64,000 nucleotides of DNA from G963668605 sp963668605 (GCA_963668605.1 OY764903.1:434001-498000); one strand, 5' to 3'. Counted from the first letter of the stretch, positions 40,898 to 48,635 are shown. A program made the numbers and translations. The notes: generated by a model not told the origin, from the letters alone.

Positions 40898-41946
40898 GAG
40901 TTTTGCGCCTTGGCCGGAAGAACCACCGAAAATGTCATGCCACGGTCTGCATTTGCACGTGCCAGCAATGATCCTCCCATCTGCCTCACGATCTGATGGG
41001 CAACGGGCAGCCCTAACCCTGTCCCATGTTCTTTTGTGGTGAAAAACGGATCGAACAGACTGTCGATGTGGGCTGGCGCAACGCCGTACCCATGATCCAC
41101 CACACCGATGGCGATCCTGCCCTCTTTTGCCTGAGCCGAGAGCGTTACGGTCCCGCCATCCGAGCTTGCTTCAATGGCATTGATCATCAGATTGAGAAGC
41201 ACCTGCTCCAGTTGTTCGGAATCGCATTCGACAGGCGGGAGACCAGGTTCGATCCTTTTTTCAAGATGAACGGTCTTGCCGCGGACTCCGTGACTGGCCA
41301 GCCCGAGTACGTTCTCCAGGACAGGCTCCAGTTGTACGCTCTGAAGACGTGGTGGGCGTGGGCGCGCAAAATTCAGGAAATTCGTAAGCAGGCCATTGAG
41401 CCGCTGGCATTCACTCGTGATGATTTCCAAGCACCTCGCGTTCTTCGAATCGAGGTCCTGGCGCCGGGCTAAAATGGCGGCCGCCCCGGAGATACTCGCC
41501 AGAGGATTCCGGATTTCGTGCGCCAGACCAGCCGAGAGCTGACCGATGGCCGACAGCCGCTCGGCGCGCTTCATGCCATCGAAGTTCGCCTGAACTTTCT
41601 CGTACACACTGCTGAGTTGTTCGGCAACCTGCTGATAGTGGTGGCTGAGTCTGCGCTCGCGGGCCGCTACCAGGTCGACCAACCACGCCAGACACAACAG
41701 CGCGAGCGATTCCGCAATCTTGCCGGCTACGGCGTTGTGCTGAGGGAGCGCGAACAAGCCGATCGAGGATAGGACCGCAACGGCCACTCCACCAAGCCAG
41801 CCCTCAGATAGTGCCGCGAGAGCTACCGGGACGCTGTAGACGAGGGCAAACGAACCTCCGGCCAGCCAATCGAGAAGCCCGGCGGAAAGCAAGGCAGATC
41901 CGATGATCGCCCGCCTTCGCCACGGTTCCCCCGGTATTTGGTTCAC
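40894..41946 (-). CDS. NtrB-like sensor histidine kinase
   Basis: A 350-aa kinase. Residues 12-95 have several membrane helices (about four) without an obvious periplasmic domain, so it senses within or through the membrane. The H-box is AGLAHEIRNPLASISGAAAIL with His143; N-box LINAIEASSDGG; G-boxes VVDHGYGVAP and GTGLGLPVAHQIV; F-box FDPFFTTKEHG. It phosphorylates the NtrC-type partner immediately downstream; ATGA overlap indicates translational coupling. A 41-aa ORF with a good ribosome-binding site precedes it by 24 bp. Confidence 0.92.
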   Translation of the reverse strand: MNQIPGEPWRRRAIIGSALLSAGLLDWLAGGSFALVYSVPVALAALSEGWLGGVAVAVLSSIGLFALPQHNAVAGKIAESLALLCLAWLVDLVAARERRLSHHYQQVAEQLSSVYEKVQANFDGMKRAERLSAIGQLSAGLAHEIRNPLASISGAAAILARRQDLDSKNARCLEIITSECQRLNGLLTNFLNFARPRPPRLQSVQLEPVLENVLGLASHGVRGKTVHLEKRIEPGLPPVECDSEQLEQVLLNLMINAIEASSDGGTVTLSAQAKEGRIAIGVVDHGYGVAPAHIDSLFDPFFTTKEHGTGLGLPVAHQIVRQMGGSLLARANADRGMTFSVVLPAKAQNS

Positions 41947-41970
41947 GAGAATACTGAACGCCCGCGTAGC

Positions 41971-42096
41971 CTAAACCTCTTTCTCAATCATCACCAGCGT
42001 ACAGCTAGACAATGGCAATCGGGAACTGCGCCGGGCAAACCGGGTCATAAAGTCGTCCTGGAATCGACGTTGGGGCATTCCTGTGGTCGTAAGCAT
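41971..42096 (-). CDS. Small 41-aa ORF upstream of the sensor kinase
   Basis: ATG 42096 is preceded by GGAGG at a six-base distance. The product (MLTTTGMPQRRFQDDF at the start, TLVMIEKEV at the end) is basic in the middle. No homologue is recognised. It lies 24 bp before the kinase gene and may be a leader that couples translation, or a small protein. The rest of the 270-bp gap on its upstream side shows no sigma-54 site. Confidence 0.4.
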   Translation of the reverse strand: MLTTTGMPQRRFQDDFMTRFARRSSRLPLSSCTLVMIEKEV

Positions 42097-42215
42097 GGTG
42101 CGCCTCCACGGAGCGTAGGCTTCTCAAATCGAATCATTCTATGCACTGGGACGTTACCGGCTTTAGTCCGATGATCCAGGAAACAATCCCTCATCTCGGG
42201 TATCGCAACGTCACG

Positions 42216-42641
42216 TCAACTACTGACGGTTAAGTTCGCTTCCTGCCGTTCCGCGATCGTTTCAATAGCCCGGGTGATCCGCGTTTGAAGGTCCAGAAGC
42301 GGACCACGAACGCTGTCGGGCGTCTCGTTCGTTAGAGACTCAGTACTGCGCACGAGCACTTCGGTGTAGCGACTGTCTCCGGTCACAACGACCGGTTGTG
42401 GAATCAGCAGGCCCGCACCCCGGTGAAAAACGACCGCTTCGAGCAGCACCGCTGGATCGTCGACGTAAAGCACGACGCACGGTGCCACCCCGGCGCCAAG
42501 CTCCTGCCGAATCCTTGTAGTGACGTCCAACTCCGCTGGTGTGCGCAGGCCCCGCTGCGCGAGTGCTCTCCGCAACATGCGTAAGGCAACCGGGTGCGGC
42601 TCCGCAATCCGGAACGTCAGCAGTGGTGGTCCTTTGCTCAT
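42216..42641 (-). CDS. DUF302-family protein
   Basis: A 141-aa protein whose centre matches the DUF302 pattern: LDVTTRIRQELGAGVAPCVVLYVDDPAVLLEAVVFHRGAGLLIPQPVVV, where a conserved cofactor- or ligand-like loop precedes the GLLIP strand. DUF302 domains bind small ligands in a dimeric barrel; function is unknown. It is preceded by a sigma-54 site (42670-42684) with a 17-nt leader, and is divergent from the second Rnk-like gene. Confidence 0.7.
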   Translation of the reverse strand: MSKGPPLLTFRIAEPHPVALRMLRRALAQRGLRTPAELDVTTRIRQELGAGVAPCVVLYVDDPAVLLEAVVFHRGAGLLIPQPVVVTGDSRYTEVLVRSTESLTNETPDSVRGPLLDLQTRITRAIETIAERQEANLTVSS

Positions 42642-42669
42642 CTCTTGTCAGGCCTCACGCCGACTTGAT

Positions 42670-42684
42670 GCAATCCGAGAACCA
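42670..42684 (-). promoter_or_regulatory. Sigma-54 promoter of the DUF302 gene
   Basis: Minus strand TGGT-TCTCGGA-TTGC, followed by A: GG-N10-GC and a consensus -12 TTGCA. Start near 42658, shortly before ATG 42641. Confidence 0.6.
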
Positions 42685-42708
42685 TCGCATCCGCCGCCGC
42701 TTTCTGGC

Positions 42709-42781
42709 GCCAGCGGCCGGAATGCGCCCGGAATCCGTTCTCACGAGCCTGTCTAGTGGATGCCAGCGGCCAGTGATGCGC
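42709..42781. repeat. Two direct copies of a 20-bp motif between divergent sigma-54 promoters
   Basis: GCCAGCGGCCGGAATGCGC (42709-42727) and GCCAGCGGCCAGTGATGCGC (42762-42781), 53 bp apart, lie between the sites at 42670 and 42843. They are at suitable distances (25-175 bp) to act as enhancers for either promoter, bound perhaps by the adjacent NtrC-type protein. Confidence 0.45.
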
Positions 42782-42842
42782 GTTTTCGGGCAGCGTATTC
42801 GATGATGAGTGCCTTCTGACGCCGTTGGACCGCCTGGCATCG

Positions 42843-42858
42843 TGGCCTCTGAGTTGCA
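42843..42858 (+). promoter_or_regulatory. Sigma-54 promoter of the rnk-mreB operon
   Basis: TGGC-CTCTGAG-TTGCA: a full match to the -24 TGGC and -12 TTGCA elements at canonical spacing. Start near 42869, about 45 nt before ATG 42914. Confidence 0.65.
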
Positions 42859-42913
42859 CTAGTACATCGTTCAGAAGCACGGATCCGTGCAGCATTACGA
42901 GGAGGTCTGACAC

Positions 42914-43324
42914 ATGCGGGACCGCATATACATCACCAACGCCGATAGCGAAAAGCTTCGGCGGCTCATCGGGAGCCGGCGGGGCGGTAACTCCCCGGAC
43001 CTCGAATATCTCGACATGCTCGAGCAGGAACTCGATCGCGCCGAAGTCGTCCGGCCCGAGGCAATCCCGCGCGGCGTCGTGACTATGAATTCTCAGGTCC
43101 GATTGCGGGACCTGGATTCCGGAGCCGAGAGGGTCTACCATCTCGTTTTCCCAAGCCAGGCCGGCCGTGACAATAGAATCTCCGTACTGGCCCCGATCGG
43201 GACCGCCATGCTGGGCTATCGTGTCGGTGACGCGATCGAGTGGCGAGTTCCTAAAGGAGTAAGGCGGCTCAAGGTGCTAGACGTCAGTTATCAACCGGAG
43301 GCGACTGGTGTCGGCGGAGATTGA
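42914..43324 (+). CDS. Rnk-like protein with GreA/GreB C-terminal domain (paralogue 2)
   Basis: A 136-aa protein with the normal Rnk layout: ITNADSEKLRRLIGSR start, short helical hairpin (YLDMLEQELDRAEVV), then VVTMNSQVRLRDLDSGAERVYHLVFPSQ and ISVLAPIGTAMLGYRVGDAIEW, the FKBP-like GreA/B C-terminal domain. Rnk binds RNA polymerase and can displace Gre factors or DksA. GAGGAGG precedes the ATG. It is followed by the mreB-like gene after 45 bp. The sigma-54 site upstream suggests induction under stress signalled by the NtrB/NtrC pair. Confidence 0.85.
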   Translation: MRDRIYITNADSEKLRRLIGSRRGGNSPDLEYLDMLEQELDRAEVVRPEAIPRGVVTMNSQVRLRDLDSGAERVYHLVFPSQAGRDNRISVLAPIGTAMLGYRVGDAIEWRVPKGVRRLKVLDVSYQPEATGVGGD

Positions 43325-43369
43325 ATTCGTCTGCCCGGTGCGAGCGGAGCATTTCACAGGGATTGAGTC

Positions 43370-44389
43370 GTGATTAGTTTTTCTTCGACACATGTTGGTC
43401 TCGATCTGGGCACGGCTAACACGGTGCTTTATGTGAAAGGCCGCGGGGTTGCGGTCAAAGAGCCGTCGCTTGTCACCGTCCACGCCGACACCGGCGATAT
43501 TGAGGCGGTGGGAGATGCAGCGGAAGCCGGGCTTGGCCGGACACCCCGCAAGTTCTACACTGCCAGGCCTATCCGAGCCGGAATCATCAGCGACCTGAAA
43601 CTCTGCGAAGGCATGTTGCAGCGCTTCCTGGGGAAGGCGCGCATCACCGGTCCTCTGCACCGTCTCAAGGTGGTTATGGCCGTTCCGGGCGGAATAACCG
43701 AAGTCGAACGCCGGGCAATCATAGAGTCACTACGGAATGCAGGCGCCACCGATGTGTTGCTCGTTGAACAGGTGCTGGCAGCCGCCCGGGGTGCTGGTCT
43801 GCCGATTGAGGAGTGCCGCGGTCGCATGGTTGTCAACATTGGCGCCGGCGTGACCGACATTGCGATCATATCGCTCGCGAACTCCGTTCACGCCCAGGCA
43901 ATCCGGATCGCCGGCCACGAGATGGATGCCGCGATCACGGAGCGCATTCGAGCCCTGCATCAGCTCGTCATCGGCGAGCGAACAGCCGAGCGGCTCAAGA
44001 TCCAGATCGGATCCGCCATGCCGGACGGTGAAGAATTGAGCATGCGCATCAAGGGCCGCTGCATCGCCCAGGGTATTCCACGCGAAGCTACAGTCCGCGG
44101 CTGCGAGATTCGGGAGGCCCTCTTGATGCCTGTTCACCGGATCGTAAATGCGATTCGGGAGGCGTTGGAGCAGGCGCCTCCCGAACTCAGTGCGGATCTG
44201 GTCGAGACGGGAATTGTGCTGACCGGCGGATCGGCGTTGCTTCGGAACTTGGACAAGTTCATCAGCAGGGATTGCGGACTTCCTGTCAACGTTGCTCAGG
44301 ATCCGCTCTCTTGCGTCATCCTAGGCCTCGCCCACCAGCTCGAGTATCTCCGGCGAGCTGAGTGGCGGCGGTTCGGGCACGGATCTTGA
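43370..44389 (+). CDS. MreB-like actin homologue with altered ATPase residues
   Basis: A 339-aa MreB-family protein from a GTG start. Phosphate-1 motif GLDLGTANTVLYVKGRGV (10-27) is normal. The segment usually EEP at the catalytic Glu reads VEQ (Gln134), and phosphate-2, usually VVDIGGGT, reads VVNIGAGVT (Asn156), so both acidic residues important for hydrolysis appear replaced by their amides. The adenosine motif (TGIVLTGGSALLRNLDKFIS) and a normal C-terminus are present. Housekeeping mreB is normally followed by mreC/mreD; here there is none, and the partner is rnk. A regulatory or scaffold role is inferred. Confidence 0.88.
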   Translation: MISFSSTHVGLDLGTANTVLYVKGRGVAVKEPSLVTVHADTGDIEAVGDAAEAGLGRTPRKFYTARPIRAGIISDLKLCEGMLQRFLGKARITGPLHRLKVVMAVPGGITEVERRAIIESLRNAGATDVLLVEQVLAAARGAGLPIEECRGRMVVNIGAGVTDIAIISLANSVHAQAIRIAGHEMDAAITERIRALHQLVIGERTAERLKIQIGSAMPDGEELSMRIKGRCIAQGIPREATVRGCEIREALLMPVHRIVNAIREALEQAPPELSADLVETGIVLTGGSALLRNLDKFISRDCGLPVNVAQDPLSCVILGLAHQLEYLRRAEWRRFGHGS

Positions 44390-44479
44390 ACCGGCAGCTC
44401 CATCGAGCCACTTCAGTCCCATACCCAGGCTCACGAGTAGGGCGAATGTCAGCAGGAGGAACAGGGCACGGTACATCAT
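44321..44479 (-). CDS. Small single-span membrane protein
   Basis: A 52-aa frame from ATG 44479 with a strong membrane helix (YRALFLLLTFALLVSLGMGLKWL) and a Pro-rich tail. It ends inside the convergent mreB-like gene (70-bp overlap) and follows the receiver-like gene by 57 bp, probably in its operon. No family is recognised. Confidence 0.4.
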   Translation of the reverse strand: MMYRALFLLLTFALLVSLGMGLKWLDGAAGSRSVPEPPPLSSPEILELVGEA

Positions 44480-44535
44480 CCGATCGGCACAACCAGGATG
44501 CCTGCGGGTCCCGCAGTGCCTCGGGCAACCTGACC

Positions 44536-45042
44536 TCAGGCACCAGAACATCGCAGGTCTCCGCTGCCGTCGTTTTCAAAGCATTTCATCCATGCCTGCC
44601 AGGCGCTAGCAATGCTCCAGACAACGTCCGAATCGCGTAGCGGCCCTGTCAGCGCATCGAATCCGCCGAAGGCCAGGACTTCATCCAGAAGAGCCTCATT
44701 GTCTCCGATCACAACCAACGCTGGCGCGTTCGGTATGGAGTGCAGCCGGCCGGCCGCATCGCGCCAGGAACCATCCGGAAGGATCTCCTCGCAGATCGCC
44801 ACAGCAGCTTTGGTATCACGCAAGAACTCATCCGCGGCTTCCCAACCGGGCACGCGGGAAATCGTCCACCCGAACTGCTTGGACAATTCGACCAAATAGA
44901 TACCGAGTTTTGGATCAGCGCCAATCGTGAGAATGTCCGCGAAACTCGCCCCTTGGCGGCGGCACTGCTGGGCATCATGAGGTTCGGGTGGCAGTTGCGG
45001 GCAAGCAGCCATGGGAATCACAGTGAATGCGTCGTTAGACAT
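44536..45042 (-). CDS. Receiver-like (pseudo-receiver) protein
   Basis: A 168-aa protein. Residues 35-155 have the receiver alpha/beta order: ADILTIGADPKLGIYLVEL, AVAICEEILPDGSW, ALVVIGDNEALLDEVLAFGGFDALTGPL. The usual phospho-acceptor Asp position (LLDxxLPDG) is Glu here and the conserved Lys-Pro near the end is Gly-Pro, so it is unlikely to be phosphorylated; Glu can mimic the phosphorylated state. No output domain. GAAGGAAGG supports the start, and a sigma-54 site lies just upstream. Confidence 0.6.
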   Translation of the reverse strand: MSNDAFTVIPMAACPQLPPEPHDAQQCRRQGASFADILTIGADPKLGIYLVELSKQFGWTISRVPGWEAADEFLRDTKAAVAICEEILPDGSWRDAAGRLHSIPNAPALVVIGDNEALLDEVLAFGGFDALTGPLRDSDVVWSIASAWQAWMKCFENDGSGDLRCSGA

Positions 45043-45076
45043 ACGTACCTTCCTTCGGTGTTATCACCAAAGAGAA

Positions 45077-45091
45077 GCAATCCGGTCACCA
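45077..45091 (-). promoter_or_regulatory. Sigma-54 promoter of the receiver-like gene
   Basis: Minus strand TGGT-GACCGGA-TTGC, followed by T: GG-N10-GC and TTGCT. A start near 45065 gives a 23-nt leader that includes the ribosome-binding site. Confidence 0.6.
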
Positions 45092-45554
45092 AATGCAACT
45101 CCGGGCGACACAGATGTTACCTGCGGCGAAAAACGAGGAAACTTACCTGAAAAGGCTCAGTGGTGCCCGATTATGCACACGCCGAAAGTGTCTTGTGACG
45201 GTAGTCACCCTACCCTGCTTTTGGCCGCAGGACCTTCGGGCTAACCCTGCTGCACGTTGCGATGAATAAGCCGCGAAAGAATGCGGCCGCCCATCCGCGC
45301 GGGAAACCGGCGTCGAAAGGGCCGTGTTCACCGGGCGAATTGGTCGTGAAGTGGCCGTGAAATCGCTGCGCTCAGATCACCGGGGGCTACTAGCGGGATT
45401 AGCTTTCCCTGGTTTACGAAAGCACGCCGTGGGTCTTGTAGAACAGGCTGTTGTTCGTAGCTGCAATTTCGTCCACGATCAGAAGCGCGCTGAGGTTAGA
45501 GATGCGATCGACCTTGTTCAACCTCCCATAGTAGTAAAATTAATTTTTTCCCAA
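45092..45554. other. Gap between the sigma-54 island and the sulfatase cluster
   Basis: About 460 bp with no supported gene. A TAAAAT box (45535-45540) in an AT-rich patch may be the -10 element of the downstream sulfatase gene. A 41-codon open stretch without a start occurs on the minus strand at about 45411-45536, possibly a gene remnant. Confidence 0.45.
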
Positions 45555-47051
45555 ATGAACAAACTTTCCCGTCGACATTTGATAGCGGCCGGCGCCGGTT
45601 CGGCCGCGGCGGTGCAGGTAGGCAGAGCCCAGGCGCCGGTTGCTGGGCAATTCGAGCAGCCTGCGGTGCAGAAGGGCAACGGCCTCAACCTGATCACGAT
45701 CTGCGTGGATACGTGGGGCGCGAATTACTTCGGCTGCTACGGCAACGGCTGGATCAAGACACCCCACGCGGACCGCTTGGCTGCGAAGTCGGCGCTGTTC
45801 ACTGAAGCGTACTCAGAATGCCTGCCAACCATTCCAATGCGGCGCGTGCTCTACACAGGGCGTCGCATTTTCCCGACGATGCAGATTGCGCAGCCCGACG
45901 ATCAGGTGCGGATCCGTGGGTGGCACCAGTTGTTCGCTGAAGATATCACCCTGGCGGAGATGCTCAAGGCAGCATCGTACCGCACGGCGGTGGTGTCGGA
46001 TCTGTACCACACGTTTAAGCCGGGGAAGAACTTTCAGCGTGGCTTCGATTGTTGGCGATGGACGCGCGGGCAGGAGCAGGACCGCTGGGAAAGCGGCCCT
46101 GCCGGCAAGATCGACGTGGCGCGCTACCTGCACCCGTCGCAGCCAATGGCCGCCAACATGGTCCGGCAGTTCTTATTGAACCGGCAGGACTGGAAGAAGG
46201 AAGAGGACTGGCTGTGCGCGCGCGTGTTCGCCGACGCGGCGCGATGGCTCGATCGCAACGCGGAGGAGAGTCACCCGTTCTACCTGCACGTCGAATCTTT
46301 TTCTCCCCACGAGTTGTGGGATCCCTTCGACGAATACTACCGGCTCTACATGAAGAAGGACTATAAGGGGCCGAGGCTGATTCACCCTCCCAACGTCACA
46401 AAGGACATGACGCCACTGGAAGTGGAGCACGTGCGATCGCTCTATTTCGGGCTGTTGAGCATGGTGGACGCATGGCTCGGCAAGCTGCTTGCGAAAATGG
46501 AGGCGCTGGGCCTGATGAAGAACACGATCATTATGCTCACGGCTGACCACGGCACCATGATGGGGGAACAGGGGCAATTGCACAAAGGCGAAGATCGGAT
46601 CCGGATCCAGGTGACGCGTGTGCCGCTGATCATCTACGATCCGCGCAAGAACTTCGACGGACGCAAGATTTCCGGGTTTGTGCAACACCCCGACATCGTT
46701 CCCACCCTGATGGAACTGCTGGACCTCAAGCCCCCTCGGCGGGTTACCGGACAGAGCATGGGTCCGCTGCTGGCTGGCAACCGCACGGGAGGTCTGCGCG
46801 ACACCGTGTTCACCGGGTGGGGCACGCACGCGACCGTTCGCACGCCAGAGTGGGCCCTCATCACCACATGGACCGGGCCGGAGAGGAAGAACGCCGACCA
46901 ACTCTACGACCTCAAGAAAGATCCGGAAGAACTGGTCAACGTGGCCGCTCAACAGCCCAAGGTGGTGCAAGAACTGCGCCGGCAGGTGGCAGCGTACATC
47001 GAAAGCGGCCGCGGCATCACCAACGGTACGTTTCATCGCGAGATGGCGTAA
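45555..47051 (+). CDS. Sulfatase-family (alkaline phosphatase superfamily) protein with TxPxR active-site motif
   Basis: A 498-aa exported protein. MNKLSRRHLIAAGAGSAAA is a Tat-like signal (the frame upstream is not used). Metal-binding ICVDTWGANYFGCYG replaces the usual ILxDDLG. The expected CxPxR is ECLPTIPMRRVLYTGRR: Cys89 is followed by LPT with no Arg at +4, while T92-I-P-M-R96 fits the pattern with Thr as the nucleophile. MLTADHGTMMGEQGQLHKGE is the standard second metal site. It could therefore be a phosphodiesterase or a fGly-independent hydrolase; annotated sulfatases with PTIP(A/M)RR form a recognisable subgroup. First of three consecutive sulfatase-type genes. Confidence 0.82.
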   Translation: MNKLSRRHLIAAGAGSAAAVQVGRAQAPVAGQFEQPAVQKGNGLNLITICVDTWGANYFGCYGNGWIKTPHADRLAAKSALFTEAYSECLPTIPMRRVLYTGRRIFPTMQIAQPDDQVRIRGWHQLFAEDITLAEMLKAASYRTAVVSDLYHTFKPGKNFQRGFDCWRWTRGQEQDRWESGPAGKIDVARYLHPSQPMAANMVRQFLLNRQDWKKEEDWLCARVFADAARWLDRNAEESHPFYLHVESFSPHELWDPFDEYYRLYMKKDYKGPRLIHPPNVTKDMTPLEVEHVRSLYFGLLSMVDAWLGKLLAKMEALGLMKNTIIMLTADHGTMMGEQGQLHKGEDRIRIQVTRVPLIIYDPRKNFDGRKISGFVQHPDIVPTLMELLDLKPPRRVTGQSMGPLLAGNRTGGLRDTVFTGWGTHATVRTPEWALITTWTGPERKNADQLYDLKKDPEELVNVAAQQPKVVQELRRQVAAYIESGRGITNGTFHREMA

Positions 47052-47087
47052 AAGAACCCGAAGCTGAATTGGCAGGAGAAGACCGAT

Positions 47088-48635
47088 ATGACCATGAATT
47101 TGAACCGAAGGGAACTGCTGCTGGGCGCGGGGGCAGCCACGGGGGCGATGGCGACGGCGCCGTCAGGGAAGCCGAACATTCTGCACATCATGACAGACCA
47201 GCAGCAGTGGGCCACCATCCTGGGGCGCTCAGACTGCCGCACGCCGAATATGGACCGGCTGGCGAAATCCGGGATGGCCTTCGAGCGCTCGTACACACCC
47301 GCGGCTGTGTGCTGTCCGGCACGCGCGATCATGCTATCGGGGGGATATCACTGGCACAACGGCGTGTTCAACCAGGTGCATTCCCCACCCTCGGTGCATC
47401 GTGACATGTTCGATGATGTGGTGCTGTACTCGAACCGCTTGCGGGAGGCAGGCTACCGGCTAGGCTACGTGGGTAAGTGGCACGCCTCGCAGGTGCGCGG
47501 GCCGCTCGATTTCGGGTTCGATGAGATCGCCGATCTGAAGCCGCCGGGCCGCCAGCCCGGCAAAGGGGGCGACAACCCGGACAACGTCCAGCGGCCGAAG
47601 AAACTGCGGGGGGTCACCACACGCCAGTTTTCGTGGCCGGGCAGCCAGCCGTTTGAGATGTGGGGCTACAGGGAAGGCGCCGAGGAAGATACGCCGGAAT
47701 ACTTCCGCGCGGAGTGCACCATCCGCATGATGCGTCGATTCGCTAAGGGGACGCAGCCCTGGCACCTGGAGGCGCATTTCGTGCAACCGCACGACCCGTA
47801 CGTGCCGCTGAAGAAGTATCTGGACCGGTACGATCCACGGTCGATCAAGGTTCCAAAGAGCTTCTACGATTCGTTTGAGGGCAAACCGGGATTACACCGG
47901 CGGGAGTCGCAGAGCTGGGGCAATGTAACGGAAGACGATTACCGCGCCGGGCGCGCTCACTACTACGCGCTTGTGGAGCAGACCGACGCACAGATCGGTC
48001 GGATTCTCGACGCGCTGGAAGAGACCGGACAAGCCAACAACACGATGGTTGTGCTCACTTCGGACCACGGCGATATGGTTGGCGCGCACCGCATGTGGAT
48101 CAAGGGCTGGATTCCTTATGAGGAGTGCTATCGGGTGCCGCTGATCGTGCGGTGGCCGGGACGCATCAAGCCGGGCTCGCGCTCCTCCAACCTGGTTTCG
48201 ACGCACTATCTGGCAAATACTTACGTGGAGGCCGCGGGCGCCAAGCCGCTGCCGTTCGCGGGGGACGGGCGCGCGCTGCAACCGCTGTTTGACAACCCCG
48301 ACCGGAGCGACTGGCCGGATCAACTGCTGTGCGCCTATTACGGCGGCGAGTTTCTGTACACGCAGCGCATGGCGATCTCCAAGCGCTTCAAGTACGTGTT
48401 TAACGGCTTCGACATCGACGAGTGCTACGATCTGGAGCGCGACGCCGAGGAGATGCGTAACATCGCGAGCGACGCGAACTACCGCCCTCAGGTAGACGAT
48501 ATGCGCGCGCGGCTCTACGAGATGATGAACCAGACCGGCGACCCCTTCGGCGACATGCCTGGCTCAGACGGAAGGCCGCAGGGCGACCGCTACTGCGCGC
48601 CACGCTATCTGTCACGCGGGAAGAGATTGGGATAG
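47088..48635 (+). CDS. Sulfatase
   Basis: A 515-aa sulfatase. Signal: NRRELLLGAGAATGA (Tat-like). fGly motif CCPAR, with Cys75 as the modified residue (CxPAR), followed by IMLSGG. Metal ligands IMTDQQQW and VLTSDHGDMVGAHRMW are typical. The C-terminal subdomain ends ECYDLERDAEEMRNI. AGGAG nine bases before the ATG supports the start. It lies 36 bp after the previous sulfatase gene and is probably cotranscribed. Substrate unknown. Confidence 0.92.
   Translation: MTMNLNRRELLLGAGAATGAMATAPSGKPNILHIMTDQQQWATILGRSDCRTPNMDRLAKSGMAFERSYTPAAVCCPARAIMLSGGYHWHNGVFNQVHSPPSVHRDMFDDVVLYSNRLREAGYRLGYVGKWHASQVRGPLDFGFDEIADLKPPGRQPGKGGDNPDNVQRPKKLRGVTTRQFSWPGSQPFEMWGYREGAEEDTPEYFRAECTIRMMRRFAKGTQPWHLEAHFVQPHDPYVPLKKYLDRYDPRSIKVPKSFYDSFEGKPGLHRRESQSWGNVTEDDYRAGRAHYYALVEQTDAQIGRILDALEETGQANNTMVVLTSDHGDMVGAHRMWIKGWIPYEECYRVPLIVRWPGRIKPGSRSSNLVSTHYLANTYVEAAGAKPLPFAGDGRALQPLFDNPDRSDWPDQLLCAYYGGEFLYTQRMAISKRFKYVFNGFDIDECYDLERDAEEMRNIASDANYRPQVDDMRARLYEMMNQTGDPFGDMPGSDGRPQGDRYCAPRYLSRGKRLG

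Noticed and set aside
42638..43141. 167-aa open frame on the minus strand opposite the second Rnk-like gene
   Set aside because: It is a shadow of the Rnk-like gene, with no motifs, and it overlaps both sigma-54 sites and the repeats.
45411..45536. Start-less 41-codon frame on the minus strand upstream of the sulfatase cluster (GRLNKVDRISNLSALLIVDE)
   Set aside because: Looks coding-like but too short to name and without a start; noted only as a possible remnant.
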